Source: Prostheceraeus crozeri (Eukaryota; Platyhelminthes; Polycladida; Euryleptidae). Taken from it: DNA of 64,000 nt. Shown piece after piece: positions 60,610-64,000 of this stretch (the stretch's first letter is position 1; every line of letters starts with the position of its first letter). The stretch covers positions 62,001 through 126,000 of the forward strand of contig CAJQUW010001667.1 of assembly GCA_907163375.1 (NCBI GenBank). Direction: 5' to 3'. The translations under genes and the position numbers were made by a program. A model generated the notes under the pieces. That model worked only from the letters and a program-made list of their open reading frames with translations, was not told where the DNA came from and searched no databases.

Positions 60610-60725
60610 ATCAAGCATTTCTATATAAATAGCGAGCCTTCCACAGTGAGAATCATTCCATCATTGAATCGCACGAGTGACGGACGCACATTTTCTCTCT
60701 CTCTCTATTCTATTATCCAACTAAA
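60610..60725 (+). promoter_or_regulatory. TATA promoter of Polinton A first gene, copy A3
   Basis: TATA box ctatataaatag at 60621-60632, leader with a run of tctctctc, ATG at 60726. Mirror of the promoter at 51230-51290. Confidence 0.6.
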
Positions 60726-61100
60726 ATGGTAAGTCGCTACTTCCCTCCCTCTCCTCTCTTGAACGTAAACTTAATACAATCTTTTTCATTTTCAGGCATC
60801 TACTCCATCTGCTGCACTAGTAGGACAAAATGGCGGTCAAACGTTACAAGGTTCGCTACGATCAGATCATCTGCAACTGAGGCCAGTGGAAGAAACAACC
60901 AAGGTACATAATCCTACACCGCTACAGCGTAAATTTAAACAAGTCTTGCGTTATGACGATCATAGCGTAGTACTCCAAACGGGAATGCTCCCTTCCACGG
61001 ATGTCAAGATAATGAGCAATCAGTATGGGGACTACATACTGATCCCCGTGAGTCCGTACATTCGCCACCAACTTGATGTTATTGAGGAGTACGTGACATT
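60726..61100 (+). pseudogene. Polinton A first gene, 5' part (cut by B2)
   Basis: Copy of the gene at 50388-51162: ATG at 60726-60728, 67-nt intron 60729-60795, then the main exon up to VIEEYVTL, where B2 begins. The coding part is nearly identical to A2's. Unknown function. Confidence 0.75.
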
Positions 61101-61800
61101 AGTAATGGGAAGAAGACCGTTTCAGGACACCATAAATTCAAAAAAAATGGTAACTTTAAAAACGACATAAATTCATGAATTTAGACCTTTTTTCAGGTTT
61201 TTAAGACCTAAATTCATGAATTTGGTCCATTCAAAAATACCATTTTTTTCAAAAATGGTATTTTTAAAAACGACATAAATTCATGAATTTAGGTCTTAAA
61301 AACCTGAAAAAGGTCTAAATTCATGAATTTACCTTATATAAAAAAACTCAATTTTTCAAATTTTTCAAAATCTCAAATTTGAGAATTACAATTTTCACCC
61401 CTGAAATCATGACCGTTCTAGGACACTGAAAAAATTATAAAAGTTAAGAATCTCAAATTTGTGAATTACAATTTTCACCACTTAAATCATGACCGTTCTA
61501 GGACACCAAAAATTATAAAAGTTAAGAATCTCAAATTTGTGAATTACAATTTTCACCACTTAAATCATGACCGTTCTAGGACACCAAAAATTATAAAAGT
61601 TTGTATTTTTAAAATGACTAAATTCATGAGTTTAGACGTTTTTCAGGTTTTTTTTAATATATCATGTGACTAAAAATATTTCTTTAAAAATGGATGAAAC
61701 AAAAATGGAAGAAACAAAAATGGATGAAACAAAAATGGAAGAAACCGCAAGAATATATCCTTCGTTATCATATGAACGTAGTTCTACTACCCCTCCCTTC
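61101..61800 (+). repeat. B2 terminal repeat
   Basis: Related to B1's ends: aaattcatgaattt palindromes, then three tandem units of about 75 bp with ccgttctaggacacc, then a shortened start of the membrane-protein gene (DETKMEET repeats, 61690-61770). It lacks the double hairpin found in both B1 terminal repeats. Confidence 0.8.
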
Positions 61801-61840
61801 TGACTTCTAGGGGTACCTATAAGAAATTTTTTATTATAAA

Positions 61841-62308
61841 ATGAGCAACATAAATGAGTTTTTGAAATTATATGGAACACAAACGACAACAAATTTCGAC
61901 TTAAAGAAAATCGCTAATCAATTAAGAATAAAGAATTTTCATGTTCTAATGAGAGACGAATTACAATTCCTAAAAAATAGGCCAACAGGAACCTTCAGTT
62001 CCCGGAACAAAGTTCCATCAATCACTATAAATTTCATAACAAATCTTCATACGTCAGATGAAAAAGGTGTACATTGGTCAGCAGGCGTTAAAAATCATCA
62101 GCAGAACTATTATTTTGATTCATACGGTTTGCCCCCTACAAATGAAGTAAAAGAATTACTTGGAACGGGAACATACAATAAGTTTCAAATTCAAACACCA
62201 GGCACTACCTATTGTGGACAATTATGTCTTTATGTTTTATATAAATTACAGGAAGGAGTACCATTTCTAGATATTATGTTAGAATTGAATAACAATAATG
62301 ATAATTAA
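61841..62308 (+). CDS. Family B adenain-like protease, copy B2
   Basis: 155 residues. Triad: His78 in GVHWSAG, Asp93 in YYFDSYGLPP, Cys125 in TTYCGQLC. Residues of about 50-63 are an insertion relative to the B1 gene, encoded by a double hairpin (61988-62016), placed in a surface-type loop before the strand NFITNLHTS. The enzyme would mature capsid proteins. The stop overlaps the convergent fusion gene's stop. It looks whole. Confidence 0.9.
   Translation: MSNINEFLKLYGTQTTTNFDLKKIANQLRIKNFHVLMRDELQFLKNRPTGTFSSRNKVPSITINFITNLHTSDEKGVHWSAGVKNHQQNYYFDSYGLPPTNEVKELLGTGTYNKFQIQTPGTTYCGQLCLYVLYKLQEGVPFLDIMLELNNNNDN
61988..62016. repeat. Double hairpin inside the protease gene
   Basis: GGAAC-CTTCA-GTTCC (61988-62002) and GGAAC-AAA-GTTCC (62004-62016). 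It adds 39 bases in frame compared with the B1 protease, which has no such sequence here. Confidence 0.9.
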
Positions 62309-63615
62309 AAATCAGTTCGTTGTAATTCATTTTGATAAAAACGGCCTCTGATATCCTCATTATCTAAATCTTTAATTTCATAAGTAATCGGATAAGTTTG
62401 ATTTATTTTGCAAACTTCAAATATTTCTTTAGTCCAATAGCCAACAAAGCCTTTTTCAAATTTATTCTTATATTTAAATATTCTAACTCTATCTCCAATT
62501 TTAAATTTCGGCTTAAGTTTCTGCAAATTCGGATTACTCTCATTCAAATTATTATTCTCGAAAATTTTTTTTCTTATCAAATCAGGGTCGTCAGAAGCAT
62601 TCTTTGGGGTTTCTTCAATACCAGAATGAACTTTATTATTGTACTCTTCTACAATTCCTGGTAATATCTTCAACCATTTCTGATTTCTTTGCTCAGTAAA
62701 TTTCTTGAATAATTTATTTTTTAACGTCCGATTGAATCTTTCTATCACTACGGCCTTCCCTGCGTTTTCAGTTGAATAAACAGTTTCAAATAGTGGCTGA
62801 ACGTTTCGGTTATAAAATTCCGATCCTTTATCAACAAACAATTTCCTTGGCTTTCTCTTACTTTCTTTAAAGATTTCTTCAAGCGCATATTTAACTGATA
62901 GACCACTTTTATTTTTTAAAGGCTTTACCCAAGCGTATCGTGTATATAAATCTATAACGGTCAATGCGTATTTATAATCAGAATCATTCGGCATATGAAT
63001 AAGATCAGCACACCAAATATCATCTTTATTAAATACTTTTACTTTCAATAAATATTTAGGCCTTCTGTATTCTTTATGAATTTCAGATGCATAAACGTCT
63101 GAATTATGATTTTCATTTAAACCCTGACCGAATAATATTTTAGCTTGTAAAGCTTTCTTAACAAACATTCTTTCAATTTTTTCTCTAAATGTAGGATTTT
63201 GAATACTATCTAATTCTTGAATCATCTTCTTATCAGCTGCATGACGAGAACTTAGATCATGATTTCGATAAGCTAAATCATGTCTATAAGCGGCAGCATC
63301 TACTCTATTTATTGGTTCTTCACCTGGTTTCGGATTATTATTTTCATCTAGTCTTATATCTAATCGAGTTCCTGGACCGGTATATGAATGACCAGGAAGA
63401 TGTTTTTCTTTCGAATATTTACTCCAAATAAATCCAGGAAAGTTTTCTAATGTTTTTTGTATGTCACCACCGTAGGTAGTAGCCAAACTTTGTTTGTCGT
63501 CGTTACCTTCATAAATTTTACAATTTGAGTTTTTATTTTTGTTTAATAGATAATTCAATAAATCTAAATTAGAAATTTTTAATTTAGTTAAATTTTCGGA
63601 ATTGGTAGAATTCAT
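62305..63615 (-). CDS. Phospholipase A2-like plus integrase fusion, copy B2
   Basis: 436 residues, uninterrupted. Residues of about 70-130 form a parvovirus VP1-type phospholipase A2 domain: calcium loop GHSYTGPGTRLD (75-86) and catalytic RHDLAY with His112-Asp113. In parvoviruses this domain helps particles leave endosomes. Residues of about 195-300 form a retroviral-type integrase core: Asp204 in WCADLIHM, Asp262 in VDKGSEFYN, Glu292 in VIERFNRTLK, followed by an SH3-like barrel (FKIGDRVRIFKYKNKF) and the end YQNELQRTDF. No chromodomain and no classic N-terminal zinc finger are present. The same fusion occurs in B1, so it is not an accident of one copy. Confidence 0.9.
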   Translation of the reverse strand: MNSTNSENLTKLKISNLDLLNYLLNKNKNSNCKIYEGNDDKQSLATTYGGDIQKTLENFPGFIWSKYSKEKHLPGHSYTGPGTRLDIRLDENNNPKPGEEPINRVDAAAYRHDLAYRNHDLSSRHAADKKMIQELDSIQNPTFREKIERMFVKKALQAKILFGQGLNENHNSDVYASEIHKEYRRPKYLLKVKVFNKDDIWCADLIHMPNDSDYKYALTVIDLYTRYAWVKPLKNKSGLSVKYALEEIFKESKRKPRKLFVDKGSEFYNRNVQPLFETVYSTENAGKAVVIERFNRTLKNKLFKKFTEQRNQKWLKILPGIVEEYNNKVHSGIEETPKNASDDPDLIRKKIFENNNLNESNPNLQKLKPKFKIGDRVRIFKYKNKFEKGFVGYWTKEIFEVCKINQTYPITYEIKDLDNEDIRGRFYQNELQRTDF

Positions 63616-63683
63616 TTTAAAAGATAAAAAAAAGATAAAATAAAATAAATGTTTTACCTAATGGACCAAAGGTCCTGAGGTTA

Positions 63684-64000
63684 TTACCGAATCATACTAG
63701 GACTTAGATATATTCCAGAACCATCTTTAGTTTCTTTAATTTCAATTAAATCATCAACATTGTGGAGAATATTTTTAAGAACTCGTTTTCCTTCATCAAC
63801 TAAATTTAATTTACTAATAAAATTATCTACTACTCCTTTTCCTTCGGGTGAAGCCCTGGAAGATATCTCCGATGTCCCGTCACCCCTGGCAACTTTCTCT
63901 AACTCTCGATTATGACGTTTTTGTTCTTCTAATGCTGCCTTCTCTGATTTATTTTTATTTACTGCTTGGACAATACCAGCTGTCCCACCTGCAACACTTC
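63684..64000 (-). CDS. Family B pVI-like protein, copy B2 (partial)
   Basis: C-terminal part of the homologue of 40461-40942, ending IYLSPSMIR; the N-terminus is outside the window. Compared with B1, it has a 15-residue insertion containing SSRASP, the same peptide encoded by the hairpin copies inside the B1 polymerase gene. It is read in frame throughout. Confidence 0.75.
   Translation of the reverse strand, partial: SVAGGTAGIVQAVNKNKSEKAALEEQKRHNRELEKVARGDGTSEISSRASPEGKGVVDNFISKLNLVDEGKRVLKNILHNVDDLIEIKETKDGSGIYLSPSMIR
63846..63890. repeat. Hairpin insertion in pVI-like gene, RASP type
   Basis: GGGT-GAA-GCCC (63846-63856), then a second arm around the palindrome AGATATCT (61-68 of this block). 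It adds 45 bases in frame relative to B1. Confidence 0.85.

Larger units (their letters stand above)
59560..61100 (+). mobile_element. Polinton family A, copy A3 (start only)
   Basis: Starts AGTAGTAAG at 59560, like the end of A2, and runs through terminal repeats, promoter and first gene, until B2 is inserted at 61101. The rest of the copy lies beyond the window. Orientation is opposite to A2, so the two A copies point away from each other with 7.0 kb of other DNA between their ends. Confidence 0.8.
61101..64000 (-). mobile_element. Polinton family B, copy B2 (partial, runs out of window)
   Basis: Starts AGTAATGGGAAGAAGACCG at 61101, like B1. The gene order from this end (protease, fusion integrase, pVI-like) mirrors the right half of B1, so the element is in the opposite orientation. 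It lacks the extra segment that B1 has at 42870-43985. The probable 6-bp target copy is gacatt (61095-61100); the other end is outside the window, so this cannot be confirmed. Genes seen here look whole. Confidence 0.88.

Noticed and set aside
1-64000. tRNA or rRNA genes
   Set aside because: No convincing cloverleaf with A/B boxes or rRNA core sequence was noticed on reading; the hairpin pairs are too small for tRNA.

Overview
The window is eukaryotic and almost certainly from an animal genome, built mostly of mobile DNA. I see no convincing host housekeeping gene, tRNA or rRNA. The evidence is two families of Polinton (Maverick/adintovirus-like) elements, a CR1/L2-group LINE, a mariner, a piggyBac, a MITE, short spliceosomal introns and TATA promoters. 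No gene lets me name the species; an invertebrate is the best guess.

Polinton family A has moderate base composition. Copy A1 (1 to about 10.5 kb, its other end outside the window) carries a capsid gene, an adenain-type protease, two paralogous small proteins, two paralogous penton-like proteins, a protein-primed DNA polymerase B and a terminal small gene. Copy A2 (24547-52567, minus strand) supplies the other half of the gene set: RING-like proteins, an exonuclease-like gene, a chromodomain integrase, a basic pX-like protein, the capsid gene and the protease. Copy A3 starts at 59560.

Polinton family B is very AT-rich. Copy B1 (25450-44864, 19.4 kb) looks complete from end to end: near-identical terminal inverted repeats of about 880 bp and a perfect 6-bp target duplication (actgcg). 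It sits inside the capsid gene of A2. A second B copy (B2, from 61101 to the window end) sits inside the first gene of A3. B carries a packaging ATPase, a second membrane-linked ATPase, polymerase B, a fibre-like protein, capsid protein, pVI-like peptide, protease, and an unusual protein joining a parvovirus-like phospholipase A2 domain to the integrase. Family B is peppered with small GC-rich double hairpins, several of them in frame inside genes and present in one copy but absent from the other.

Between A1 and A2 lie a 7-kb nested palindrome (10.5-17.9 kb) with a divergent pair of promoters and small unknown genes, then about 6 kb of AT-rich minisatellite split by a 5'-truncated LINE. Between A2 and A3 (52.6-59.5 kb) are a MITE, a LINE tail, a pipsqueak-type helix-turn-helix fragment, a broken unknown gene and a piggyBac element. 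A mariner interrupts the exonuclease-like gene of A2.

Order of events inferred from nesting: A copies first; then B1, B2 and the mariner into A copies. The close match of B1's ends to each other, and of A1 to A2, suggests all of this is fairly recent. Several genes of B1 and A2 are interrupted, so these are treated as fossils.
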